Source: Candidatus Rubrivivax defluviihabitans (GTDB taxonomy: Bacteria > Pseudomonadota > Gammaproteobacteria > Burkholderiales > Burkholderiaceae_C). Taken from it: 64,000 nucleotides of DNA. The stretch is from assembly GCA_016709385.1 (NCBI GenBank), contig JADJMW010000001.1:558001-622000 (forward strand), in the 5' to 3' direction. The notes under the pieces are model-generated. The model worked only from the letters and a program-made list of their open reading frames with translations. It was not told the DNA's origin and ran no database searches. Positions 34,500 through 43,252 of this stretch are shown piece after piece; positions within the stretch are counted from its first letter, which is position 1, and the number at the start of each line of letters is the position of its first letter. The position numbers were made by a program, and so were the translations under genes.

Positions 34500-35300
34500 C
34501 TGCCCTGCGCGGGGTGCCGAAGGCGATGCGGTAGGTGATGGCCGTGGCCTGCAGCGGCCGCAACGTGCGCGCCTCCTCGCCGTCGGCGTCGGACTCGGCC
34601 AGGTGGGTCTGGCCCATGTCCTCGACCAGCACGCCCCGGCGCGTGAGCATCTTCATGAGCCGGGCGATGATGGTCTGCAGCAGCGCGTGCCACGCCTCGT
34701 CGCTGGGCGCACTGACCTCGATGAAGCTGGGCAAACCGTCGGCGTCGCACCGATACACCCCGTCCAGCACGAGGCAGTGCAGGTGGATGTGGAGGTTGGC
34801 GGCCGAGCCGAAGCGCTGGATCAGCGAGACGGCGCCGCCATGGCCTTCATCGGTCTCGAGACCGGCCGCCTCCGGCAGATGACGCGTGACCACTCGCTGC
34901 ACCACCTGCAGCACCGGCGTGACCAGCTCGGGCTGCGCGGCCAACAGCTTGTCGTGGCCGCACTCACCGCAGCGCAGCCTCAGGAAGCCATGGGGAAGGA
35001 TGCCGCATTCGAGGAAGGTGTCGAACTCGGCCTTGCAGGCCGCGTCTGGCCAGTGGCCAGGCCCTTCGCCAGGCACGAACAGTCCACTGGACTGTTTGTG
35101 TCCGGGCTCAGCCTTGATGAAGCGCGGGAGTTCGGCGCCGGTGCTGGCCTCGGTGTGCGCGATGAAACCGGCCGCGTGCTGCTGCACCAGGCGGTACAGC
35201 GTGGTTTGCTCCGGGCGATGGCGCTCGCAGTGGAGCGGAACGCCATCCGGCGCCGGCTGGGGCTGCCGGTCGCGCAACTTGGAGGTCGGCTTCCCGGCAG
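34500..35300 (-). mobile_element. IS91-family transposase remnant
   Basis: The minus strand encodes TTLYRLVQQHAAGFIAHTEAS, FLECGILPHGFLRLRCGECG, LIQRFGSAANLHIHLHCLVL (with the HxH of the rolling-circle nickase) and LMKMLTRRGVLVEDMGQTHL. About 45 family-typical residues, including the CKRRGFCPSC zinc region, are missing between GHDKLLA and AQPELVTPV; the deletion ends fall in LLA-coding repeats. An extra stretch lies before EFDTFLECG, and the frame is lost near 34510 before the catalytic tyrosine. The element is inactive. Confidence 0.8.
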
Positions 35301-35535
35301 TCAGATCGCGCGCCCGACCGGCGCTGGCCGACCCATTCTTGCCCATCGACGTCTGCCAAGCCGAGCGTTCGGACGGCAGCCATCGGGGCACTCGCGCCGA
35401 CCGTGTCGTTCCTCCCATGGGTACTACTCTGGGGGCACCGGCAACCCCATCCCTGTTAGCGTGCGCTGGGGCGTGCTTGCCGTGGGCATGCGCCGTCCCG
35501 TTCGCCCAGCACCATGAGGGATCACGAGGATGACC

Positions 35536-36930
35536 ATGTCGCCGATCGAAACTGACTACCTCGTCATCGGCGCCGGTGCCATCGGCATGGCCTTCGTCGA
35601 TACGCTGCTGACCGACACCGACGCTCGGATCGTCATGGCCGACCGTCACCACCGGCCCGGCGGACACTGGAACGAGGCCTACCCATTCGTGCGCCTGCAC
35701 CAGCCTGCGGCCTATTACGGCGTCAATTCGCGCGAGCTGGGCCAGGGTACGAAGGACACGGTGGGCCTGAACGCCGGCATGTACGGCCTGTCCAGTGGCG
35801 CTGAGCTGCTGGCCTACTTCGACCAGGTCATGCAGCAGCGCTTCCTGCCCTCGGGCCGTGTGCGCTTCATGCCGATGAGCCAGGTGGTTGGTGCCTACGA
35901 AGTGGAGTCGCTGGTCACGGGTGCCCGCCAGCCGGTGAAGGTACGCAAGAAGGTCGTCGATGGCACCCACTCTCGCATGCGGGTGCCGGCGACCACACCG
36001 CCCCGCTACGCGGTGGCCCCCGGGGTGAGTTGCGTCCCGGTGAACGATCTGGCAAGAATCGCCCGGCCGCAAGCCGGCTATGTCGTCGTCGGGGCCGGCA
36101 AGACTGGCATGGATGCTTGCCTCTGGCTGCTGGAGCAGGGTGTGGACCCGGACCACATCCGCTGGATCATGCCGCGCGACTCCTGGGTGCTGGACCGTGC
36201 CAACGTCCAGTCAGGGGACGACTTCTTCATGAACACCTGGGGCGCCATGACCCGGCAGCTCGAGTCGGTGGTGGCAGCGGACGACGTCCAGGACCTGATG
36301 CTGCGGCTCGAAGCGGCCGGCGAATGGATGCGCATCGACCCCCGCGTGATGCCCACCGTGTACCACGGCGCCATCCTCAGCCAGGCCGAACTCGCCCAGT
36401 TGCGCCGCATCCACGGCATCGTCAGACTCGGCCACGTGAAGGCCATCGATGCCGACCAGATCCATCTCGAGCAAGGCAGCATCGCGCTGGACCCGGGCAC
36501 GCTGGTGGTGGATTGCAGCGCGGCCGGCATCCCCAGCGTCGAGGCCGTGCCGGTGTGGTCCGGCGACCGCATCACGCCGCAATGGCTGCGCTCCTTCGGC
36601 ACCGTCTTCAGCGCCGCGCTGATCGCCCATGTGGAGGCCACCGTCGACGACGATGCAGAGAAGAACGCGCTGTGCACACCGATCGTGCCACCCACGCTGG
36701 CCACCGACTGGCTGCGCATGCTCGACGTGAGCATGAAGAACGGGCAGCGCTGGTCCCGGCATCCGGGCCTGCAGCAGTGGCTCGCCGAGTCGCGCCTGAA
36801 TTCGCTGTTTCACCCCGCAGCGCGCATACGGCCCGATGAGACCGAGAAGGTGGCGCTGATGCAGCGCTATCGGCAGGCCATCAAGCCGGCGGTCGCACGC
36901 TTGCCCGAGTTGATCGCGACCCTGGCCTGA
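35536..36930 (+). CDS. FAD/NAD(P)-binding oxidoreductase
   Basis: 464 residues from the second of two close ATGs (35530 and 35536); the GAGG at 35526 is too close to the first. An FAD-binding GAGAIGMAF at the start, GRHHRPGGHWN-type second motif (ADRHHRPGGHWNEAYPF near residue 37) and an internal NAD(P) motif YVVVGAGKTGMDA near 178 fit flavin-dependent monooxygenase-like proteins. The epoxide hydrolase gene follows after 10 nt, so the pair may form an oxidation-hydrolysis unit. Substrate unknown. Confidence 0.75.
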   Translation: MSPIETDYLVIGAGAIGMAFVDTLLTDTDARIVMADRHHRPGGHWNEAYPFVRLHQPAAYYGVNSRELGQGTKDTVGLNAGMYGLSSGAELLAYFDQVMQQRFLPSGRVRFMPMSQVVGAYEVESLVTGARQPVKVRKKVVDGTHSRMRVPATTPPRYAVAPGVSCVPVNDLARIARPQAGYVVVGAGKTGMDACLWLLEQGVDPDHIRWIMPRDSWVLDRANVQSGDDFFMNTWGAMTRQLESVVAADDVQDLMLRLEAAGEWMRIDPRVMPTVYHGAILSQAELAQLRRIHGIVRLGHVKAIDADQIHLEQGSIALDPGTLVVDCSAAGIPSVEAVPVWSGDRITPQWLRSFGTVFSAALIAHVEATVDDDAEKNALCTPIVPPTLATDWLRMLDVSMKNGQRWSRHPGLQQWLAESRLNSLFHPAARIRPDETEKVALMQRYRQAIKPAVARLPELIATLA

Positions 36931-36940
36931 GAGCAAGCGC

Positions 36941-37915
36941 ATGGCTGCAGCCGCCTTGGCTATGCAGACGCTGGACGTCAACGGCTTGCGCATGCAGGTC
37001 GCGGTGCAGGGCAGCGGCCCGCTGGTCCTGCTGTGCCACGGTTTCCCCGAACTGTGGGTCTCGTGGCGTGCGCAACTCGACGCCCTGGCGGCCGCGGGGT
37101 ATCGGGCCGTGGCGCCGGACATGCGCGGCTACGGCGGCACCTCTGCGCCCGACGATGCCACCGCCTACACCCAGTTGCACCTGGTCGGCGACATGATCGA
37201 CCTGGTCCGCGCGCTGAACGAGACCCAAGCCGTCATCGTCGGCCACGACTGGGGCGCACCCGTGGCTTGGAATGCAGCGTTGCTGCGACCCGATGTCTTC
37301 CGCGCCGTTGTCGGCATGAGCGTGCCCTTTGCACCACCGGGGCGCGTGGAGATGCTCTCGGCGCTGAGCCAGGCGGGCTTCCACGACTTCTACCTGCAGT
37401 ATTTCCAGACACCGGGGCAGGCCGAGGCCGAACTCGAGCGCAACGTCGGCGCATCGATACGCCGCATCCACTTCGGCGCGTCGGGCGAAGGGCAGGCGCT
37501 CCTCGGGCGACCCGTGTTCGGCACCGTCGAGCCGGACAAGGGCTTCCTGGGTCACCTGGTCGAGCCACCCAGCCCGCCGGCGTGGTGGAACGAGTCCGAC
37601 ATGGGTTACTACATCGCCGAGTTCACGCGCACGGGGTTTCGCGGCGGGCTGAACTGGTATCGAAACATCAGGCGATCGTGGGAGTTGTTGGCGCCGTGGC
37701 GCGGGCAGGTCATCCGCCAGCCTTCGATGTTCATGGCCGGGGCAAGCGATGACGTGCTGAAGTTCCCGAGCTCGAAGCCGCAGATCGAGAACTTCGGCAA
37801 GACCCTGCCCGGCCTGCGCGGCTGCCACATCCTGGAGGGCGCCGGGCACTGGATCCAGCGCGAGCGTGCGCCCGCCATCAGCTCGCTTCTGATTGATTTC
37901 CTTGCCCGACTGTGA
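36941..37915 (+). CDS. epoxide hydrolase (alpha/beta hydrolase)
   Basis: 324 residues with the soluble epoxide hydrolase marks: oxyanion motif HGFPELWVSWR near residue 34, nucleophile aspartate in VGHDWGAPVAW near residue 105, acid in AGASDDVLKF and catalytic His in GAGHWIQRERA near 307. A cap domain with a likely ring-opening Tyr lies between. It hydrates epoxides to diols. It probably shares a transcript with the upstream flavoprotein. Confidence 0.85.
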   Translation: MAAAALAMQTLDVNGLRMQVAVQGSGPLVLLCHGFPELWVSWRAQLDALAAAGYRAVAPDMRGYGGTSAPDDATAYTQLHLVGDMIDLVRALNETQAVIVGHDWGAPVAWNAALLRPDVFRAVVGMSVPFAPPGRVEMLSALSQAGFHDFYLQYFQTPGQAEAELERNVGASIRRIHFGASGEGQALLGRPVFGTVEPDKGFLGHLVEPPSPPAWWNESDMGYYIAEFTRTGFRGGLNWYRNIRRSWELLAPWRGQVIRQPSMFMAGASDDVLKFPSSKPQIENFGKTLPGLRGCHILEGAGHWIQRERAPAISSLLIDFLARL

Positions 37916-37960
37916 CGGCCGCCAAGGTCAGCTCATTGCGGTAACGTCGAACTCACGCTG

Positions 37961-38049
37961 GTGTTTAGGCTTGTGCGACACCTGCCCTCACGCGCAGGCG
38001 GTCGCACGCTCTCGCTGCGTCCGGGCAGGTGTTGCATAAGCCTTAACAC
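37961..38049. repeat. long imperfect inverted repeat (27-nt arms)
   Basis: The left arm 37961-37987 (starting GTGTTTAGGCTTGTGCGACA) and right arm 38023-38049 (ending GTTGCATAAGCCTTAACAC) are reverse complements with three mismatches around a 35-nt loop. A minus-strand reading frame of 77 codons (37988-38221) overlaps the right arm and resembles nothing I recognise. It could be a recombination or attC-like folded site, or a terminator for the epoxide hydrolase gene. Confidence 0.55.
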
Positions 38050-38514
38050 TTCCGGTCGTACGATCGATCAGAAAGTCGCGATGCCAATGACCGGATTGAA
38101 AGTACAGCCGCCCTAGGGCGACATCCGGTTGAACGCGCCCATTCTCCAAAGCGGTCCATCGCGGTTTTACTGCCCCGATCGACAGCCGATGAATGCGGTA
38201 CGTCAGCAGCGCCTTGGCCAAAGGGGCGCGAGACCCCGTGAGGGCAGTCGGCCCCGGGGGGGGAGCCGAAAGGGGGCCGCCGACCCCTTGAAAACAAACG
38301 AACCCGGCGGGGGGGTCAGCAAAGTGATGGTCATCCGACCGTGCAGACGAGCCGCCCTGTGGCGGGACTTAGCCACACGCGGATTCCCCTCAACAGCATC
38401 CTTTGAAGTAACGTCGACGTGCCGGCCATCGCACCGGGTACTCACAGTTTCGACAACTGGCATGTTCGCGCTGGGCCTGGTGCCGGTGGGTGCAGCCCGG
38501 GCCAGGAGGCGCTC
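38050..38514. other. intergenic region without a recognisable gene
   Basis: 465 bp between the inverted repeat and the redoxin/oxygenase gene. It contains G9 and G7 runs (near 38246 and 38313) and no convincing gene or RNA. A 77-codon unidentified minus-strand frame extends into its left part. Confidence 0.45.
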
Positions 38515-39639
38515 TCAGCCCCCGGCGCGGTACCTGGCGCCACCCTCGCCGAGCATCGGGCTGTTCGCTTCGCGGATCTTGGCGGCCGCATCGTCGTACA
38601 GGAAGGGCAGGAAGGCGTAGCGGCGCCCCCGTTTCACCGTCGACACCGCGTGCAGCAGCGAGCAGGAGAACACGACGGCCCCGCCCGCCGGTGCCTTGTA
38701 GCTCCTGCGGCCGTACTCCGGAAACGAGACCTCTCCGCCGTCGAAGTCGTCGTTGAGGTTGATCGAGACCGCGAAGCGGCGGTGCGCCGTGCCGATCGTC
38801 GTGTTGTCGCGGTGCGGGCGGAAGTGCGCCGCCTCCGCCGAGTCGTAGCAGGCGACGATGAAGCGCTCGATGCGCGTCACATGAAACTGGTGCACCTTGA
38901 GGATCTCGGGCGAGACGCGCCGCTTGAGCAGGGCCTTGGTGCGGTCTATCACGGCCTTGTCCTTGATGAAGTGGTCGCGTCGGCGCTTGTGCGAGTAGTC
39001 GACGTCGTCGAGCGTCTTGCCGTCGACGTCGCGCATGAAGCCGGTGTCCTTGCCGCCGTGCGACTCGTACAGCGCAACGAGTTCACGGCAGAACGCAGGC
39101 TCGAACACGTTGGGCAGCACGAGGATCGGCGCGGCGACCTCGAAGCCGGCGAAGGCCGACGGCGGCGGCAGCCGCTCGACGAGGTCGAGCACCCTTGCGA
39201 TGTCGCTGCGGTCGTCGGCGAACGCGATGACGTCGATGACGCGCGTCGTCGGGTCCAGGATCACCCATTGGCAACTGGCTGCGTCCGCAAAGGGCTCGGC
39301 GGCGCCCGCGGCCGCCGCGCCGTAGGCTTGGCTGACGGTGGCGTCGAAGTCCCAGAAGTAGCGGTAACCCGGAACGACGTCGGCGACGCGTTGCTCTGAC
39401 TCGTCCGCGGGATCTAGGCTAACGCCGAAGAAGGCGGCCTTGCGGTCGTCGAAGAGATCACGTCGTGCATGCACGGCGTCGAGCGCGGCGCGAGCGTGCG
39501 CGCGGCTCGCCGACGCAAAGAAGCACAGCACGAGGTAGCGACCCGCAGCGACGTCGAATACGAAACGCGGCCGCGTGCTCGTGCGCTGTTGGAACCAGGG
39601 GGCAGGATCGCCCACGGACAACTTCACGTCGGTCGCCAT
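38515..39639 (-). CDS. redoxin-like domain fused to a 2-oxoglutarate/Fe(II) oxygenase
   Basis: 374 residues from the ATG at 39639. Residues 1-160 follow a peroxiredoxin/AhpC-like pattern (GDPAPWFQQRT, YLVLCFFASAS, FFGVSLDPADE), but the usual peroxidatic cysteine position is not a cysteine. Residues ~165-374 form a prolyl-4-hydroxylase-like 2OG oxygenase: iron ligands in HFRPHRDNTT, a SINLNDDFDGGEVSFPEYG strand, and the distal His and 2OG-binding Arg in LLHAVSTVKRGRRYAFLPF. It probably hydroxylates a protein or small substrate; the target is unknown. Confidence 0.8.
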   Translation of the reverse strand: MATDVKLSVGDPAPWFQQRTSTRPRFVFDVAAGRYLVLCFFASASRAHARAALDAVHARRDLFDDRKAAFFGVSLDPADESEQRVADVVPGYRYFWDFDATVSQAYGAAAAGAAEPFADAASCQWVILDPTTRVIDVIAFADDRSDIARVLDLVERLPPPSAFAGFEVAAPILVLPNVFEPAFCRELVALYESHGGKDTGFMRDVDGKTLDDVDYSHKRRRDHFIKDKAVIDRTKALLKRRVSPEILKVHQFHVTRIERFIVACYDSAEAAHFRPHRDNTTIGTAHRRFAVSINLNDDFDGGEVSFPEYGRRSYKAPAGGAVVFSCSLLHAVSTVKRGRRYAFLPFLYDDAAAKIREANSPMLGEGGARYRAGG

Positions 39640-40193
39640 CGTCTCCTCGATCGCAGCTTCGAAAGGCCAGACAGTACCCAACCACGCACGCCCTTGGGCG
39701 GCGCAAAGCGGGCTCGCAAAGCATAGCGCACAGGGCGTTCGACCACCGCGGACATGGCGCTTCGTGCGGCCAAGACCGGGCCGATGCAGGCGTCACGTGC
39801 CGCCAGTTCGTTGCTCCGGGCGGGCCACGATTGGGCTCGCGAGTGGGCCTGGCCGGCGCGTCAGAGCATGAAGCCCAGGTTGCCGGTGGACGACGCCTTG
39901 GAAATCCCGGAGCAGACTGAAATCTGATTCCCAGCGGTGCCGTCCGGTCGATGGCCAACAAAACGCTTACCGGACGACCAAGCCCCCGTCGGCGCCTGCT
40001 CGGCGTACAGACCTTGAAATTGCCGATGAGACGCCGCAGGCGATCGATGTCAGCTTCCTGGCAATCCGGCGTCAACCTGCGCGCGTTCAGGCGACGAGCG
40101 GGGGGCGTCTTTCACGGCCGATCGGCGGCGAACACTGCTTGTCGATGGCGGCGCGCTGCCCGGCCACGGACATCGCCTTCTGCAGGGTGGCCC
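39640..40193. other. intergenic region without a recognisable gene
   Basis: 554 bp with no assignable gene on either strand. Minus-strand stretches such as DIDRLRRLIGNFKVC are open but match nothing I know. It ends at a G26 run. Confidence 0.45.
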
Positions 40194-40224
<31 letters not shown>

Positions 40225-40268
40225 TGGGAGGTCGGCCGAGCGGACAGCGCTGGGAATACCGCCAGTCT

Positions 40269-40607
40269 TCACGATCGCGACGCACCGGGGTACTTCACTG
40301 ATAGCGCGTTGGGCAACCACACCTTGCCGAAGCCGGCCTTGAGATCCTTGTCGTGCAGGGCCATGGCATGGGCCAGTTGCTGTTGCAGGGGCAGGATCAG
40401 GTTTTCGGGAAGCACGGTGACACGGTCCTTGCCGCCCTTGCCGTCACGCACCACGATCTCGCGTCGTTCAAAGCTGAGGTCCTTTACGCGCAAGCGCAGG
40501 CCCTCCAGCACCCGCATGCCGGTCCCGTACAGCAGCGACGCCAGCAACCCCATCGTCCCACTCAGTTCGTTCAGAAGCGCACGCACCTCCGAGGGAGTGA
40601 GGACCAC
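40269..40607 (-). pseudogene. intI: integron integrase (IntI) internal fragment
   Basis: 112 codons with LTPSEVRALL, the catalytic-Arg box YGTGMRVLEGLRLRVKDL and DGKGGKDR. The stretch LHDKDLKAGFGKVWLPNAL with KYPG after it is the extra segment found only in integron integrases, not in XerC/D. The N-terminal third is cut off by the IS5-type element to the right, and the C-terminal His/Tyr part is missing at 40269. It points toward lower coordinates, with a cassette-like gene in the opposite direction to the right, as in an integron. Confidence 0.75.
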
Positions 40608-40639
40608 CGGAAGGCGTCGCTGCGACTTTCTTGCTGTCC

Positions 40640-41202
40640 ACGCCGATGTGCAGCTTCATGCCGAAGTACCACTGCTGACCCTTGCGGGTCTGGTGCATCT
40701 CCGGGTCGCGCTGCTTCTGCGCGTTCTTGGTCGAACTGGGCGCGCCGATGATCGTGGCGTCAACGATCGTGCCGGTGCCGACCTTCAGCCCTTGGGCCTG
40801 CAGAACCTCGCCCACCTTGGCGAAAAGCGCCTCGCCGAGCTTGTGCTTCTCCAGCAGGCGACGGAACTTCAACAGCGTGGTGGCGTCGGGCACCCGCTCG
40901 CGGCCCAGGTCGATGCCCACGAAGCGTCGCAGCGCCGTGCTGTCCAGCAGCGCGTCCTCGCACGCTGCGTCGGCCAGGTTGAACCAGTGCTGCACGAAGT
41001 ACATCCGCAGCATGCGCTCCAGACCGACCGGCGGCCGGCCGTTGCCAGCCTTCGGGTAATGCGGCTCGATCACGCTGCACAGGTCGGCCCATGGGACGAT
41101 CTGCTCCATCGTCGCGAGGAACACGTCGCGTCGGGTCGGCCTGCGGTACTGTTCGTACTGCGCGTTCTGATCAGCAGCCATGGCAAGGGTCTGTTGCTTC
41201 AT
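40640..41202 (-). mobile_element. IS5-family transposase, C-terminally truncated
   Basis: From the ATG at 41202 the product shows ATMEQIVPWADLCSVIEPHY, GLERMLRMYFVQHWFNLAD and the first catalytic aspartate region GTGTIVDATIIGAPSSTKN, then WYFGMKLHIGVDSK, after which homology stops near 40640. The second Asp and the Glu of the DDE triad are absent. The break lies against the integron-integrase fragment, so insertion and deletion destroyed both. Confidence 0.8.
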
Positions 41203-41251
41203 GTCGGAGTCAACGCATGGAGCGTCCTGGCGGTGGACTTGATCAGCGTTG

Positions 41252-41300
41252 CCCTAACCCCTCGCTCAAGCGGAGCCCCAACGGCATGCCACCAGGCCCG
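41252..41300 (+). repeat. half of an attC-like cassette recombination site
   Basis: CCCTAACCCCTCGCTCAAGC followed by GGAGCCCCAACGGCATGCC resembles the R''/L'' half of betaproteobacterial attC sites (YYYAAC then TCRCTCAAGC). The matching right half with GTTRRRY is not found before the next gene, so only half a site remains. IS5-type ends often abut YTAR, and CTAA lies here. Confidence 0.4.
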
Positions 41301-41346
41301 GGAGTCTTGCATTCGATGGTGGAGAAAAATTGCTGGAGGTCAGGCC

Positions 41347-41574
41347 ATGCAGTATGACGATGCCAAGGTTGAGGACGCAGTGCTGGCGCTGCTCGGCGTC
41401 TTTGAGTTTGAGAACGGACGCGCTTGGAAGCGTTTCGACTTCGACGTAATGGAAGCCTTGTTCGCCAAAGGACTGATTTCCGATCCACGAGGCAGGCAGG
41501 AGTCCGTGCACCTCACGGAAGCAGGCCTACTGAAGGCGAAGTCACTGGCACAGTGGATGTTTGGCCAGCGCTGA
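41347..41574 (+). CDS. DUF6429-family small protein
   Basis: 75 residues from the ATG at 41347: YDDAKVEDAVLALLGVFEFE, then FDFDVMEALFAKGLISDPRG and HLTEAGLLKAKSLAQWMFG. This matches the small DUF6429 proteins often carried as integron cassettes. A GGAGG site lies 9-13 bases upstream. Function unknown. The 248 bp after it show no attC or other gene and lead to the end of the nnrS-like gene. Confidence 0.7.
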   Translation: MQYDDAKVEDAVLALLGVFEFENGRAWKRFDFDVMEALFAKGLISDPRGRQESVHLTEAGLLKAKSLAQWMFGQR

Positions 41575-41822
41575 TGACTCTGGCGAGGCGTCGACGGATT
41601 GCTCGTGACCCGGCGCACAGACTGCTATGAGGACCTCAATCTCGATCGGCCTACGGCGGCTCTGGGTCGGAAGCGCAAGTTCGCCTTCTTCGGAGGCAGT
41701 CACTCGGTCGACGGTGTCGGCCCCAGCCCGACGGCGATCGCGTGCGCCCGCTCGACTTGGCGGCCATCTGCACGCCGAATCCGGCGAACGCCAAGTTTCA
41801 ACGCGATGGCTGGCGAAGCCTT

Positions 41823-42941
41823 TCAGGCCCGGCTCACCCGCCGCCCGCTTCGCCGCCCGCGCAGCACCGCGGTGGCGGTATTGGCGATGAAGCCCACCAA
41901 CGCCAGTGCCGACAGCAGCGCGCCCCAGCGCCTGAGCTCGAACGAGCCGCCGGCATCGCCTGCGATTCGGAGCACCAGGGAGGCGTGCAGCAGCACCAGC
42001 GGCGCATAGAAGCCCGGGTGGTAGGGCACGGCCACGCGCAGCACGGCCGGAAAGATGATCGGGGCATGGCCGAAGACCATGGCGAAGACGAAGCCCAGCA
42101 GCAGCGCGTGCAGCGCCGCGTCGTAGGGCGCGCTGCCGGGTTCGAGTCCGTTCACCGCCATCACCGCGCCGCCCAGGGCGAGCCAGAAATAGCCCGACAG
42201 CAGGCACACCGCGATGAAGCGCGTGAGGCCCTGCTGGCGCACGGTTCGGCGGGCGATATCGTTGCGCAGCAGCCAGACCGCCAGGGCCAGCAGCGCCAGG
42301 CCGAAGAGGCGCGGCCCCCAGGGCTGCAGCCACGCCACCAGCGCCACCAGCACGGCGGCGACGATGGCGGCGAACAGCTGGGTGGCGCGGCGCGACGGCG
42401 GCATGAAGCGCGACAGCTCCAGCCGCTCGCCGGCAATGGTGAGCACCAGGAAACCGATCCACCAGCCCACCACCTCGTGCACCGCCCAGCCCGCCGCCCA
42501 CAGCGCCGTGCCCACGGTCCAGCAGCCGGCGGCCAGCGCGATGGTGAACATGAAGCCCTCGCGCTGGCGCCACAGCACGTGCAAGGAAGCCGCCAGCAGC
42601 ACCGCGCTGGCCGCCAGCGTCAGCACTGGCGTCGCGGCCACGTGCCCGTGCAAGGCGGCAGCGGTGCCCAAGCCGGCCAGCAGCGGTGCGCCGTAGGCCC
42701 ACCAGCGGCCGATGGCCACGGCGCGTTCGAGACCGATGACGACGCCGAAGAAGCCGCAGATCATCAGCGGCCCGTGCCACGCCGCGGCGCCCGCCGCGAC
42801 CTCGGGCATGGCCCAGCCCAGCCGCGCCAGCCCGGCTCCGATGCCGGCGAACAGCGCCACGAAGCCCAGCACCAGCAGCGGCAGCCGCTCCCAGGCCGGT
42901 CGGCGCGCGGCCGCGGTCGGCGCGCCGCCGGGGGCGCTCAC
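41823..42941 (-). CDS. NnrS-like multi-span membrane protein
   Basis: 372 residues from a GTG overlapping the stop of the MIP18 gene. About twelve hydrophobic segments are visible, with conserved-looking ICGFFGVVIGLERAVAIGR near residue 45 and ALLLGFVFAMVFGHAPIIFP near 287. NnrS-type haem/copper membrane proteins relieve nitrosative stress in denitrifiers. The last 128 bp recur at 30140 and, shorter, at 28145. The family name is my best match; an uncharacterised related membrane family is possible. Confidence 0.6.
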   Translation of the reverse strand: MSAPGGAPTAAARRPAWERLPLLVLGFVALFAGIGAGLARLGWAMPEVAAGAAAWHGPLMICGFFGVVIGLERAVAIGRWWAYGAPLLAGLGTAAALHGHVAATPVLTLAASAVLLAASLHVLWRQREGFMFTIALAAGCWTVGTALWAAGWAVHEVVGWWIGFLVLTIAGERLELSRFMPPSRRATQLFAAIVAAVLVALVAWLQPWGPRLFGLALLALAVWLLRNDIARRTVRQQGLTRFIAVCLLSGYFWLALGGAVMAVNGLEPGSAPYDAALHALLLGFVFAMVFGHAPIIFPAVLRVAVPYHPGFYAPLVLLHASLVLRIAGDAGGSFELRRWGALLSALALVGFIANTATAVLRGRRSGRRVSRA

Positions 42942-43252
42942 TTGAAAGTCCAGCCGAAGTGTTCGCGTGCGAAGTCGCTCATGCGCTCCGGCGTCCACGG
43001 CGGGTCCCACACCAGTTCCACTTCCACCGGCACGCTGGACGGCACCACGGACTGCAGCGCGGCATGCACGTCGTCGACGATCATCTCGGCCATCGGGCAG
43101 GCGGCGCTGGTCATCGTCATCTGCACGTGCACGCCGGCGTCGGAAACGTCGACGCCGTAGATCAGGCCGAGCTCGACGATATTCATGCCGGCCTCGGGGT
43201 CGACGACGCTGCGCAGCGCCTCGCGCACCGCGTCCTCGTCGGGCAGGTTCAC
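42938..43252 (-). CDS. MIP18/SufT-family Fe-S assembly protein (PaaD-like)
   Basis: 104 residues from a GTG overlapping the GNAT stop. The family pattern is LRSVVDPEAGMNIVELGLI near residue 10, MTMTSAACPMAEM near 44 with the conserved Cys, and VELVWDPPWTPERMS near 78. Such proteins help mature Fe-S enzymes. Here it is embedded with hemerythrin and NnrS-like genes downstream of Fe-S-rich aromatic enzymes, which may be clients; that is inference. Confidence 0.85.
   Translation of the reverse strand: MNLPDEDAVREALRSVVDPEAGMNIVELGLIYGVDVSDAGVHVQMTMTSAACPMAEMIVDDVHAALQSVVPSSVPVEVELVWDPPWTPERMSDFAREHFGWTFK

Noticed and set aside
37961..38049. A complete attC site
   Set aside because: The arms show CCTTAAC/GTTTAGG ends that do not fit RYYYAAC/GTTRRRY cleanly, so it is reported only as an inverted repeat.
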